This document shows positions 7,650 to 15,023 of a stretch of 64,000 bases of DNA, one piece after another; the first letter of the stretch is position 1; the number at the start of each line of letters is the position of its first letter. The DNA lies in the NCBI RefSeq assembly GCF_014650595.1, contig NZ_BMVG01000022.1, positions 61,069 through 125,068 of the forward strand. The letters are read 5' to 3'. The translations under genes and the position numbers were made by a program. This stretch comes from Streptomyces alanosinicus. Its GTDB lineage: Bacteria; Actinomycetota; Actinomycetes; Streptomycetales; Streptomycetaceae. The notes under the pieces are model-generated. The model was not told the DNA's origin. It made no database searches and saw nothing but the letters and a program-made list of their open reading frames with translations.

Positions 7650-8669
7650 GTGGCCACCCCACCACCCACCAGGCACACCACCCCCACCCCCGCAGCGCAC
7701 CTCCTGACAGCGGGCCCGCCCCACGACACCTCGGCGACCCCGCCGCCCCCGGCCCCCGCCGCCCAGACCCCCACCGGCTCACGCGTCCCCGCGCCGGCCG
7801 GGCCGCCCGCGCCGCCCGCGCCGCCCGCGCCGGCCGCCTCGGCCCGAGCGCCGTACACCGGTCCCGGCGATCCGCCGCCCCACGCCCTGCGCCGCCCCCG
7901 ACGCGCCACCCCCGCCCCCACCCCGCACATCCCGGACCTCACCACCGCGGACCCCACCACCGCCCACGGCCGCGACGCGCGCGTACCGCGCGTTCTCCGC
8001 GCGCCCTGCGACCTCCGTGTCCTCGCGGGCGTTCTCCTCGCCGTCGTGCTGCTCGGCCTGGCGCACCAGGCGCGACCCGTCGTCCCGTACGGGGACCGGC
8101 TCGTGTCCCACGCGCGCGTGGAGCGGCAGGCGGGTTCCGGAGCGTGGGTGGCACGGGCGCGCGGCGCCGCCGTGGTCGGCGCGGACACCCGCACCGGTGT
8201 GCCGCGCTGGCGGTACGCGCGCGTGGGGCACCGTCCGGTGGCCGTGCTGGCCGTGCGCCCCGAGGTGATCGCTCTCTGGGACGACGGGCTGCTCACCGAC
8301 ACCGACGGCCGGTCGGTCCGATGGCACCGGGCCCTGCCCGACGCGGCCGAGTGGCTCCCCTCACACGGCGGCACCGGCGTCCTGCGCTCCCTGGGGCACG
8401 GCATGCTCGCAGTCGTCGCCCCGCCCCGGGTCACCGCCTACCGCATGGCGGACGGCGATCTGCGCTGGCTGCTGCCCGCCGGCCCGAGCTGCGCCTTCCG
8501 CCCCGAGGGCGCCGTACGGCGCGGCGCGGCCCTGCTGATCGCCCAGCCGTGCGCGCGGGGCGCCTGGACGGGGCAGCTGGTGGCGCTGGACGACCTCGGG
8601 CGGATCACCCCGGACCGCACGCCCCTCGGCAACGATCTTCCCGGGCACGGGCCGAACGTGCGGGCGTAG
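7650..8669 (+). CDS. Membrane-anchored protein with PQQ/beta-propeller-like extracellular domain
   Basis: The predicted 339-residue protein has a Pro/Thr/Ala-rich cytoplasmic N-terminus of about 110 residues (including PAPPAPP runs), one transmembrane helix (LAGVLLAVVLLGLAHQ, about 125-140) and a C-terminal domain. The domain carries repeated blocks such as GAAVVGADTRTGVPRWRY and VIALWDDGLLTDTDGRSV, which look like PQQ/WD-type beta-propeller blades. GTG at 7650 follows GGAAGGGG by 5 nt; the open frame further upstream is non-coding. The domain type is inferred from pattern only and no function is assigned. It is divergent from the metallopeptidase remnant. Confidence 0.72.
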   Translation: MATPPPTRHTTPTPAAHLLTAGPPHDTSATPPPPAPAAQTPTGSRVPAPAGPPAPPAPPAPAASARAPYTGPGDPPPHALRRPRRATPAPTPHIPDLTTADPTTAHGRDARVPRVLRAPCDLRVLAGVLLAVVLLGLAHQARPVVPYGDRLVSHARVERQAGSGAWVARARGAAVVGADTRTGVPRWRYARVGHRPVAVLAVRPEVIALWDDGLLTDTDGRSVRWHRALPDAAEWLPSHGGTGVLRSLGHGMLAVVAPPRVTAYRMADGDLRWLLPAGPSCAFRPEGAVRRGAALLIAQPCARGAWTGQLVALDDLGRITPDRTPLGNDLPGHGPNVRA

Positions 8670-8705
8670 AAAAACCGCTTGCACACCCCCGTTAGACTTC
8701 ATCGC

Positions 8706-8729
8706 ATGGCCATTCTCCTCGCGCATTAG
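8706..8729 (+). CDS. Leaderless seven-codon leader peptide (MAILLAH) upstream of ABC-F gene
   Basis: A -10-like TAGACT at 8693-8698 is followed by exactly 7 nt and then ATG at 8706, the geometry of a leaderless transcript. The frame reads MAILLAH and stops with TAG at 8727-8729. The G of the stop codon begins a hairpin (8729-8753), and the ABC-F gene starts 59 nt after the stop. A short ORF plus hairpin ahead of an ABC-F gene is the known layout of ribosome-mediated attenuation for antibiotic-resistance ABC-F genes. Translation of this ORF is inferred. Confidence 0.6.
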   Translation: MAILLAH

Positions 8730-8753
8730 ACGGCGGGAACGTCCTCAGCCGTC
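8729..8753 (+). promoter_or_regulatory. Hairpin between leader peptide and ABC-F gene (candidate attenuator)
   Basis: Arms GACGGC (8729-8734) and GCCGTC (8748-8753) pair perfectly, with an inner GGA-ACG-TCC helix in the loop. The 5' arm touches the leader stop codon, so a ribosome held on the leader ORF would cover it. There is no T-run, so it could act as an actinomycete-type terminator or on translation. Confidence 0.55.
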
Positions 8754-8788
8754 CACCCGTCAACCTCTGTACGCCCTGGAGTCTGTCC

Positions 8789-10387
8789 GTGATCTCCGCC
8801 TCCGGTATCGAGCTGCGCGCCGGTGCCCGCATCCTCATCGAGAACGCCACCTTCCGTGTCGCCAAGGGCGACCGCATCGGCCTCGTCGGGCGCAACGGCG
8901 CCGGCAAGACCACGCTCACCAAGTGCCTGGCCGGAGAGGGCATCCCCGCCGCCGGCCAGATCGCCCGCTCCGGCGAGGTCGGCTATCTCCCGCAGGACCC
9001 CCGCACCGGCGATCTGGACGTCCTCGCCCGGGACCGGATCCTCTCCGCGCGCGGCCTCGACGTACTGCTGCGCAAGATGCGCGAGAACGAGCAGCGCATC
9101 GCCAACGGCCAGGGCGCCACCCGCGAGAAGGCCCTCAAGCAGTACGAGCGCCAGGAGACCGAGTTCCTCACCAAGGGCGGGTACGCCGCCGAGGCCGAGG
9201 CCGCCACCATCGCCGCCGCGCTGAACCTGCCCGACCGCGTCCTCGGCCAGCCCCTGCACACGCTCTCCGGCGGTCAGCGCCGCCGTATCGAGCTGGCCCG
9301 CATCCTCTTCTCCGACGCGGACACCCTGCTCCTCGACGAGCCCACCAACCACCTCGACGCGGACTCGATCATCTGGCTGCGGGACTACCTGAAGACCTAC
9401 CGCGGCGGCTTCATCGTGATCTCCCACGACGTCGACCTGGTCGAGACGGTGGTCAACAAGGTGTTCTACCTGGACGCCAACCGCGCCCAGATCGACGTCT
9501 ACAACATGGGCTGGAAGCTCTACCAGCAGCAGCGCGAGGCCGACGAGAAGCGCCGCAAGCGGGAGCGCGCCAACGCCGAGAAGAAGGCCGCCGCCCTCAA
9601 CGCGCAGGCCGACAAGATGCGCGCCAAGGCCACCAAGACGGTCGCCGCGCAGAACATGGCCCGCCGCGCCGACAAGCTGCTCTCCGGTCTGGACGCCGTC
9701 CGCCAGTCCGACAAGGTCGCAAGGCTCCGCTTCCCGGAGCCCGCGCCCTGCGGCAAGACCCCGCTGATGGCCGAGGGCCTGTCGAAGTCCTACGGATCGC
9801 TGGAGATCTTCACCGACGTCGACCTCGCCATCGACAAGGGCTCCCGGGTCGTCATCCTCGGCCTCAACGGCGCCGGCAAGACGACCCTGCTGCGTCTGCT
9901 CGGCGGGGTCGAGACGCCCGACACCGGCGAGGTCGTCCCCGGTCACGGCCTCAAGCTCGGCTACTACGCCCAGGAGCACGAGACCCTCGACCCCGAGCGC
10001 ACCGTCCTGGAGAACATGCGCTCGTCCGCCCCGGACCTGGACCTGGTCGAGGTCCGCAAGGTGCTGGGCTCGTTCCTGTTCTCCGGCGACGACGTCGACA
10101 AGCCCGCCGGTGTCCTCTCCGGTGGCGAGAAGACCCGGCTCGCACTGGCCACCCTGGTCGTCTCCTCGGCGAACGTGCTCCTGCTCGACGAGCCGACCAA
10201 CAACCTCGACCCCGCGAGCCGCGAGGAGATCCTCGGCGCGCTGCGCACCTACAAGGGCGCGGTCGTCCTCGTCACCCACGACGAGGGTGCCGTCGAGGCG
10301 CTCCAGCCCGAGCGGATCATCCTGCTGCCGGACGGCGTCGAGGACCTGTGGGGCGCCGACTACGCGGATCTCGTCGCCCTGGCGTGA
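8789..10387 (+). CDS. ABC-F family ATPase (ribosome-associated)
   Basis: The 532-residue protein has two ABC domains and no membrane part. Domain 1 has Walker A GRNGAGKT (34-41), signature LSGGQRRR and Walker B LLLDEPTNHLD. A charged helical linker (DEKRRKRERANAEKK) follows. Domain 2 has GLNGAGKT (about 357-364), LSGGEKTR and LLLDEPTNNLDP. ABC-F proteins bind the ribosomal E site and either regulate translation (EttA type) or dislodge antibiotics (ARE type). Nothing in the sequence decides between these. The start is GTG at 8789 with CTGGAG upstream. A leaderless mini-ORF and hairpin in the 5' region suggest translation-coupled control. Confidence 0.92.
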   Translation: MISASGIELRAGARILIENATFRVAKGDRIGLVGRNGAGKTTLTKCLAGEGIPAAGQIARSGEVGYLPQDPRTGDLDVLARDRILSARGLDVLLRKMRENEQRIANGQGATREKALKQYERQETEFLTKGGYAAEAEAATIAAALNLPDRVLGQPLHTLSGGQRRRIELARILFSDADTLLLDEPTNHLDADSIIWLRDYLKTYRGGFIVISHDVDLVETVVNKVFYLDANRAQIDVYNMGWKLYQQQREADEKRRKRERANAEKKAAALNAQADKMRAKATKTVAAQNMARRADKLLSGLDAVRQSDKVARLRFPEPAPCGKTPLMAEGLSKSYGSLEIFTDVDLAIDKGSRVVILGLNGAGKTTLLRLLGGVETPDTGEVVPGHGLKLGYYAQEHETLDPERTVLENMRSSAPDLDLVEVRKVLGSFLFSGDDVDKPAGVLSGGEKTRLALATLVVSSANVLLLDEPTNNLDPASREEILGALRTYKGAVVLVTHDEGAVEALQPERIILLPDGVEDLWGADYADLVALA

Positions 10388-10722
10388 TCGAAGGTTTGAT
10401 CCACTGCGTATGGATCATTCGGCTCATCCGTGATCCATCATCTGTGTGAGATCTCCTCGTACCGGGGTGTGTCGTACACGAATTTTCCGGCCGATCCCTT
10501 GCGTGCCAAGGGGTCGGCCGTTTCGCGTCGCTGACCTGGCACTTCGCGGATCCACCCGGACGGCCCCGTGGAGATCACTCGTTGGAATTCCTCATTCCGA
10601 TTGTGGGGATCCACTCCTGTCGTCACAACGATGTCTCACGGACCTTGCCGAATGGGTGGCCATCACGCCGAAGAGGGGTGATCATGAGGAGACCAGAGCG
10701 CACTTCCCATGAGGAGGCACGG
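10388..10722. other. 335-bp intergenic region with nested inverted repeats and a terminator
   Basis: No gene is seen here. Just after the ABC-F stop there are three copies of TGATCCA/TGGATCA (10397-10403, 10411-10417, 10431-10437). The second and third pair as perfect 8-bp arms ATGGATCA and TGATCCAT. A strong terminator hairpin follows at 10488-10523. The remaining ~200 nt before the small HTH gene include a GGAATTCC palindrome near 10580 and presumably its promoter; I could not pick a confident -35/-10 pair. Confidence 0.6.
10488..10523. terminator. Terminator hairpin downstream of the ABC-F gene
   Basis: Arms CGGCCGATCCCTT (10488-10500) and AAGGGGTCGGCCG (10508-10520) pair over 13 bp with a single G-T wobble around a 7-nt loop. 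TTTCG follows, and AATTTT lies on the other side. Confidence 0.85.
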
Positions 10723-10944
10723 GTGGCCGAGACTCTGAAGAAGGGCAGCCGGGTGACCGGCGCCGCGCGCGACAAGCTCGCGGCAGACCTGAAGAAGAAG
10801 TACGACTCCGGTGCGAGCATCCGGGCGCTGGCCGAGGAGACCGGCCGCTCGTATGGCTTTGTGCACCGGATGCTCACCGAGTCGGGTGTCGTCCTGCGTG
10901 GGCGTGGCGGAGCGACCCGGGGCAAGAAGGCCGCCTCGGTCTGA
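10723..10944 (+). CDS. Small helix-turn-helix DNA-binding protein
   Basis: The 73-residue protein is basic and carries a clear helix-turn-helix: KYDSGASIRALAEETGRS, then YGFVHRMLTES (about residues 24-52). The N-terminal part (ETLKKGSRVTGAARDKL) and the C-terminal RGRGGATRGKKAASV are Lys/Arg-rich. It resembles a conserved small streptomycete HTH protein whose role I do not know. GTG at 10723 was chosen for its GAGGAGG site. An in-frame ATG at 10684, with its own AGGGG, would add 13 residues and cannot be excluded. Two terminator-like hairpins follow. Confidence 0.85.
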   Translation: MAETLKKGSRVTGAARDKLAADLKKKYDSGASIRALAEETGRSYGFVHRMLTESGVVLRGRGGATRGKKAASV

Positions 10945-10955
10945 CGCCGGGCGGT

Positions 10956-11006
10956 CCATCGACTTCGATGGTGGCCACCCGGTCGGCGATCTGATCGGCC
11001 GGGTGG
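10956..11006. terminator. Two consecutive hairpins after the small HTH gene
   Basis: The first is CCATCGA-CT-TCGATGG (10956-10971). The second has arms CCACCCGG (10975-10982) and CCGGGTGG (10999-11006). Both are perfect. They lie 12 nt after the HTH stop codon and before the enoyl-CoA hydratase promoter region. Confidence 0.75.
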
Positions 11007-11070
11007 TTACTGTGCAGTCACTTAAGCATGCGCTGCATGCCCGGATGACCGCACCCATCGGAGGCGCCCC

Positions 11071-11874
11071 ATGGCTTCGCCCGACCAGGACCTCGCTCCT
11101 GTACTCGACACGGACGGCGTACGGCTCACCGTCGACGACGCGCTCGCCACGGTGACGCTGGCCAACCCGGCCAAGCGCAACGCGCAGAGCCCCGCCCTGT
11201 GGCGGGCGCTCACCGAGGCCGGGCGGCTGCTGCCGGGCTCCGTCCGTGTCGTCGTGCTGCGCGGCGAGGGCAAGTCCTTCTCCGCCGGGCTGGACCGGCA
11301 GATGTTCACCCCGGAGGGGATCGCGGGCGAGCCGACCTTCATCGATCTCGCGCGCCGTGACGACGCCGGGCTCGACGCGAGCATCGCCGAGTTCCAGGAG
11401 GCGTTCACCTGGTGGCGGCGGAACGACATCGTGTCCATCGCCGCCGTGCAGGGGCACGCCATCGGGGCCGGCTTCCAGCTGGCACTCGCGTGCGATCTGC
11501 GGGTCGTCGCGGACGACGTGCAGTTCGCCATGCGCGAGACCAGCCTCGGCCTCGTACCCGACCTGACCGGCACGCACCCGCTGGTCGGTCTCGTCGGCTA
11601 TGCCCGCGCCCTGGAGATCTGCGCCACCGGACGGTTCGTCGGCGCGGCGGAATCCGTGGCGAGCGGACTGGCCAACGTCGCCGTGCCGGCGGCCGAACTC
11701 GACGCGGCGGCCGGGGACTTGGCCGCGGCCCTGGTGGCCGCGCCGCGGGACGCCGTCGTGGAGACCAAGGCGTTGCTGCGGGGCGCGGTGGACCGTACGT
11801 ACGACGAGCAGCGCGCGGCCGAGCGGGCTGCTCAGGCCCGGCGGCTCCGGGAACTGGCCGGGCTCGGCGAGTAA
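11071..11874 (+). CDS. Enoyl-CoA hydratase/isomerase family protein
   Basis: The 267-residue crotonase-fold protein has the expected blocks: VTLANPAKRNAQS near residue 28, the first oxyanion-hole segment GKSFSAGLDRQMF (about 67-79), and the second, AAVQGHAIGAGFQLALACD (about 125-143), followed by FAMRETSLGLVPDLTG. The canonical two catalytic Glu residues of hydratases are not both obvious around EFQEAF and PDLTGT, so isomerase or another acyl-CoA chemistry is possible. It probably acts in fatty acid or branched-chain acyl-CoA degradation. Its 3' end overlaps the convergent P10-family gene by 43 bp. Confidence 0.88.
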   Translation: MASPDQDLAPVLDTDGVRLTVDDALATVTLANPAKRNAQSPALWRALTEAGRLLPGSVRVVVLRGEGKSFSAGLDRQMFTPEGIAGEPTFIDLARRDDAGLDASIAEFQEAFTWWRRNDIVSIAAVQGHAIGAGFQLALACDLRVVADDVQFAMRETSLGLVPDLTGTHPLVGLVGYARALEICATGRFVGAAESVASGLANVAVPAAELDAAAGDLAAALVAAPRDAVVETKALLRGAVDRTYDEQRAAERAAQARRLRELAGLGE

Positions 11875-12605
11875 CCCCCGCGCCGGACGATCGCGGTCAC
11901 CAGCACCGCCACCGTCGGCCCGTCCTGAAGCGCATCCCGTACGGCCGCGCGGACCTGGCGGGCCACCTCGATGGTCCGGTGGTCCGCGGCCGTCGCCAGC
12001 TCCACGCGCACATGCCGGTGCGGCAAGGCCGCGTCGGTCGTACGTTCTTCCAGGTGCACGCCGGGGCCACGGCCGCCGAGGCAGGCCGTCAGCCCGGTCA
12101 CGCCGGGGACGGCGAGGGCGGCCGCGGCCACGCGCGCCTCGTCCGCACCGGCCGGCCCGCCCGCGGGCACCGGCCGTGGTGCGCGGACCTCCACCGGCGG
12201 CTCCGCCGTGTCCAGCAGGTCGGTCACCCGCAGGTCCACCTCGGACACCACGAGCCCGAGCAGCTGCGTTGCGGCCGTCGCCAGCGTGCGCCGCAGCCGG
12301 GACGCCACCGTGGGCAGCGGTTCGGCCGCCGTCGCGACGAAGTCCGCCGTCAGCCGCAGCGCGCCCGGCGGCAGCGCGCTCGGCGGAGCCGGTACGAGGG
12401 GCTCGTACGCCTCTTCCGCCGCGGCGAGCGAGAGCCGCAGCGCGCCCAGCCGCACCCCCGGCACCCCGATCGCCGCCGCACGTGCCAGTTCCGCCGCCGC
12501 CGCGCCCTCGGCGATCCACGCGCCGTCGCGCGGCCCGCCGAGCGGCAGCAGCCGGCCCAGCCCCACCTGGCGCCGTACTGACTCTGTCCACCGGTCCGCC
12601 GTCAT
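11832..12605 (-). CDS. P10-family actinobacterial protein (conserved hypothetical)
   Basis: The 257-residue protein starts MTADRWTESVRRQ and contains GRLLPLGGPRDGAWI near the N-terminus, then repeated Ala/Leu-rich segments with EVDLRVTDLLD and HVRVELATAADHRT. It matches the streptomycete protein commonly labelled nucleopolyhedrovirus P10 family; the label carries no functional meaning. It is divergent from the Asp23/AmaP cluster, with only 100 bp between, and the two halves of its sequence resemble Asp23-like beta segments (RVELATAADHRTIEV). This suggests a shared envelope-stress function, which is inference. Start: ATG at 12605. Confidence 0.78.
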   Translation of the reverse strand: MTADRWTESVRRQVGLGRLLPLGGPRDGAWIAEGAAAAELARAAAIGVPGVRLGALRLSLAAAEEAYEPLVPAPPSALPPGALRLTADFVATAAEPLPTVASRLRRTLATAATQLLGLVVSEVDLRVTDLLDTAEPPVEVRAPRPVPAGGPAGADEARVAAAALAVPGVTGLTACLGGRGPGVHLEERTTDAALPHRHVRVELATAADHRTIEVARQVRAAVRDALQDGPTVAVLVTAIVRRGGYSPSPASSRSRRA

Positions 12606-12705
12606 TCCACCAGCCTGCCGTATCACCGGCGCGCGGCCGGGGAACCTTGCATACGGTGGGCTGAGGACGATCGAAGGGGACGACCACCGAAAGGGACGTA
12701 CGGCG

Positions 12706-13179
12706 ATGACCGACATGACGACGACCCCCGAGGGCGACGGGGAACCTCAGGTGTCGACCCGCAAGACCACCCGGCGCGGCGGCGGTGATCCGGCGACCCG
12801 GGGACGGACGACCATTGCCGACGGTGTCGTGGAGAAGATCGCCGGGGTCGCCGCCCGCGACGTCGTCGGCGTCTATGCCATGGGCAGTGGCCTCGCCCGC
12901 ACCTTCGGCGCCGTGCGCGACCGGGTACCCGGCGGTTCCAAGTCGGTGACCCGGGGCGTGAAGGCCGAGGTCGGCGAGGTACAGACCGCGCTCGACCTGG
13001 AGATCGTCGTGGACTACGGGGTCTCCATCGGCGATGTCTCCCGCGCCGTACGGGAGAACGTGATCGCCGCCGTGGAACGCATGACCGGACTGGAAGTGGT
13101 CGAGGTCAACATCGCGGTCAGCGATGTGAAGCTGCCCGACGAAGAGGACGAGGAGTCCGAGCCGCCGCGCATCCAGTGA
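12706..13179 (+). CDS. Asp23/Gls24 family envelope stress protein (first copy)
   Basis: The 157-residue protein has a charged N-terminal tail (TRKTTRRGGGDPATRG) and then the Asp23 core: TIADGVVEKIAGVAARDV, GVYAMGSG, then VGEVQTALDLEIVVDYG, VSIGDVSRAVRENVI and a terminal VVEVNIAVSDVKLPD block. Asp23/Gls24 proteins are cell-envelope-associated proteins recruited by AmaP and linked to alkaline or envelope stress in Gram-positives. It is the first gene of a rightward cluster of five whose members are spaced by 49 nt or less or overlap. Start: ATG at 12706. Confidence 0.92.
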   Translation: MTDMTTTPEGDGEPQVSTRKTTRRGGGDPATRGRTTIADGVVEKIAGVAARDVVGVYAMGSGLARTFGAVRDRVPGGSKSVTRGVKAEVGEVQTALDLEIVVDYGVSIGDVSRAVRENVIAAVERMTGLEVVEVNIAVSDVKLPDEEDEESEPPRIQ

Positions 13180-13227
13180 CGCAACGGCGACCCGACACCG
13201 CACACCCGACGAGCTGAGGAGTGCTGT

Positions 13228-13422
13228 ATGAGCATGGCCGTGGTCGGCATGATCGCCGGAATGGCGCTGGGATTCGCCGGGTACTTCGGCGGCTTCGGTG
13301 CCTTTCTGCTGGTGGCGGCGCTGGGCGCGATCGGGTTCGTCGTCGGCCGGTTCGCGGAGGGCGACCTGGAACTGGGTGACTTCTTCCGCACCCGCGACGA
13401 CCGGCGCGACCGGCGGCGGTGA
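13228..13422 (+). CDS. Small glycine-rich membrane protein of the Asp23 cluster
   Basis: This 64-residue protein has a hydrophobic, Gly-rich N-terminal two thirds (MAVVGMIAGMALGFAGYFG, then AFLLVAALGAIGFVVGRF) forming one or two membrane helices. A charged C-terminus (EGDLELGDFF, then an Arg/Asp tail) follows. It resembles the small DUF2273-like membrane proteins found between Asp23 and AmaP genes. It lies 48 nt after the first Asp23 gene and 6 nt before the second. Confidence 0.85.
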   Translation: MSMAVVGMIAGMALGFAGYFGGFGAFLLVAALGAIGFVVGRFAEGDLELGDFFRTRDDRRDRRR

Positions 13423-13428
13423 CCGGCG

Positions 13429-13812
13429 GTGACCGTCGAGACCGGCGCGGTGCGCCCGCCGTCGGCGCTCGTCCCGCCCGGTGAGCGCGGTGCCACCCGG
13501 ATCGCCGACCGGGTCGTCGCGAAGATCGCCGCGCAGGCCGCCCGTGAGGCGCTGCCGCCGCTGCCCGCCGACGCCGCCCTCCCGCACACGACGGTCGTCG
13601 TCTCCCGCCCTCGCGCGAGCGGCACGGCCGCCCCGGACACCGCCCGCGTCAGCGTCCATCTCGAACTCGGCTACCCCTGCGACATCGGCACCCACTGCGC
13701 CGCCGTGCGTCGCCATGTCGCCGAGCGGGTAAGCGCGTTGGTGGACATGACGGTGACCGAGGTCGCCGTCCACGTCGAACGGCTGCACCCGGCACCGCAC
13801 GGGAGGGCGTGA
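13429..13812 (+). CDS. Asp23/Gls24-like protein (second, short copy)
   Basis: The 127-residue protein is a diverged Asp23-like module: GATRIADRVVAKIAAQAAREAL in the N-terminal half, then ARVSVHLELGYPCDIG, AAVRRHVAERVSALV and VTEVAVHVERL. These correspond to the core beta and helix elements of the first copy, but the tail and the central loop are shorter. The start is GTG at 13429, 6 nt after the previous stop. Its stop overlaps the next start, implying translational coupling. Two Asp23 modules in one operon suggest a heteromeric partner pair, which is inference. Confidence 0.82.
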   Translation: MTVETGAVRPPSALVPPGERGATRIADRVVAKIAAQAAREALPPLPADAALPHTTVVVSRPRASGTAAPDTARVSVHLELGYPCDIGTHCAAVRRHVAERVSALVDMTVTEVAVHVERLHPAPHGRA

Positions 13813-14423
13813 TGAGCGAGCCGCGGACGACCACCCCGACCCTCGACAAGGACCCCGCCCCGCCGCCGCCCGCCGTCGGCGGCAGCGGCCGCTTCTGGTC
13901 ACCGCGCCGCGTCCCGGCCGCCGCCGTCGCGGTCCTGCTGCTGGCCGGCGCCGGCCTTCTGCTGTACGACATCGCCGCCGTACGCGCCCGTCACCCGGCG
14001 ATGCACTGGCGCCGCGCACTGGCCCGGCAACTGGCCGAACGGCCCCTGGACGACACCTGGGTGCTGACCGGCGCGGCCGTCGCCGCCGTACTCGGCCTGT
14101 GGCTGATCGCCCTCGCGGTCACCCCCGGCCTGCGCCACCTGCTGCCCATGCGCCGCCCGCACCCCGACATCCGCGCCGCACTCGACCGGGAAGCCGCCTC
14201 GCTGCTGCTGCGCGACCGCGCCGTCGACGTGTCCGGGGTCCGGTCCGTCCGGGTGCGGATGCGCCGCCGGAGGGCCGACGTCCGCGCCGTCTCGCACTTC
14301 CGTCCCCTGGACGACGTACGCGCCGACCTGGACACCGTGCTCGCGGACACGGTCCGGGGCCTCGGCCTGGACCGGCCGCCCGCGCTGTCCCTCCGGGTGA
14401 CCCGGCCCGGACGGAAGAGGTGA
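13812..14423 (+). CDS. DUF6286-type two-helix membrane protein
   Basis: The 203-residue protein has a Pro-rich cytoplasmic N-terminus and two membrane helices (AAAVAVLLLAGAGLLLYDI and VLTGAAVAAVLGLWLIALAV). Its basic C-terminal domain has ALDREAASLLLRDRAVDVSGV and VRVRMRRRRADVRAVS, another Asp23-like VRV strand pattern. It matches the DUF6286 family found in actinobacterial Asp23/AmaP clusters. ATG at 13812 overlaps the previous stop by one base; a GTG at 13809 is the alternative. Function unknown. Confidence 0.85.
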   Translation: MSEPRTTTPTLDKDPAPPPPAVGGSGRFWSPRRVPAAAVAVLLLAGAGLLLYDIAAVRARHPAMHWRRALARQLAERPLDDTWVLTGAAVAAVLGLWLIALAVTPGLRHLLPMRRPHPDIRAALDREAASLLLRDRAVDVSGVRSVRVRMRRRRADVRAVSHFRPLDDVRADLDTVLADTVRGLGLDRPPALSLRVTRPGRKR

Positions 14424-14428
14424 CGGCG

Positions 14429-15010
14429 ATGCGCGCGGGTGTCCTGCACCGTGTCCTGCTGGCCCTCGTCGGCCTGGTCCTGCTCCTGCTCGGCGGCGCG
14501 GTGCTGGCCGTGGGCCTGGGCGCGCCGCCGCCCTCCTGGTGGATCCACTCCGGCCCGCACGACGTCCTGCTCACCGAGGCCGAACGCACCCGGTGGCGGG
14601 GCGCCGGCTGGTGGTGGCCGGCCGTCCTCGCCACCCTGGCGATCGCCGTCCTGCTGGCCCTGTGGTGGCTGACCGCGATCCTGCGCCGCCGCCGGCCGGC
14701 CGAGGTCCTCGTCGACACCGGCGACGGCGACCGGGCCCTGGTGCGCGGCCGGGCCCTGGAGTCCGCCCTCGCCCATGACGGCGCCCTGCAGCAGGGCGTG
14801 GCCCACGCGGAGGTCCTCCTGCACGGCCGCGGTACGACACCCGCGGCACGGATCTGGCTCCAACTGGAGCCGTACGTGGACCCGTCGACGGCCCTGAGCG
14901 AGTTCACGGCCCACGCCCTGACCCACGCACGCGAGTCGGCACGCCTCACGTCCCTGCCGGCGGAGGTGCGGCTGAGAGCCGTCAAGCACCGTGCGGAAAG
15001 GGTCACTTGA
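14429..15010 (+). CDS. amaP: Alkaline-shock-response membrane anchor protein, AmaP-like
   Basis: The 193-residue protein has the AmaP layout: an N-terminal helix (VLLALVGLVLLLLGGAVLAV), a short external loop, and a second helix (WWWPAVLATLAIAVLLALWWL). The cytoplasmic domain has LRRRRPAEVLVDTGDGDRALVRG and a VAHAEVLLHGRG strand. AmaP anchors Asp23 at the membrane in firmicutes; the same role is inferred here. ATG at 14429 sits 8 nt after GGAAGAGG; a GTG at 14420 overlaps the previous stop but lacks spacing. It is the last gene of the cluster and is convergent with the next SDR. Confidence 0.85.
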   Translation: MRAGVLHRVLLALVGLVLLLLGGAVLAVGLGAPPPSWWIHSGPHDVLLTEAERTRWRGAGWWWPAVLATLAIAVLLALWWLTAILRRRRPAEVLVDTGDGDRALVRGRALESALAHDGALQQGVAHAEVLLHGRGTTPAARIWLQLEPYVDPSTALSEFTAHALTHARESARLTSLPAEVRLRAVKHRAERVT

Positions 15011-15023
15011 CGACTCCCGCCCG

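Noticed and set aside
10663..14019. 1118-residue leftward open frame
   Set aside because: It crosses several confident genes on the other strand and has no family motif or ribosome site.
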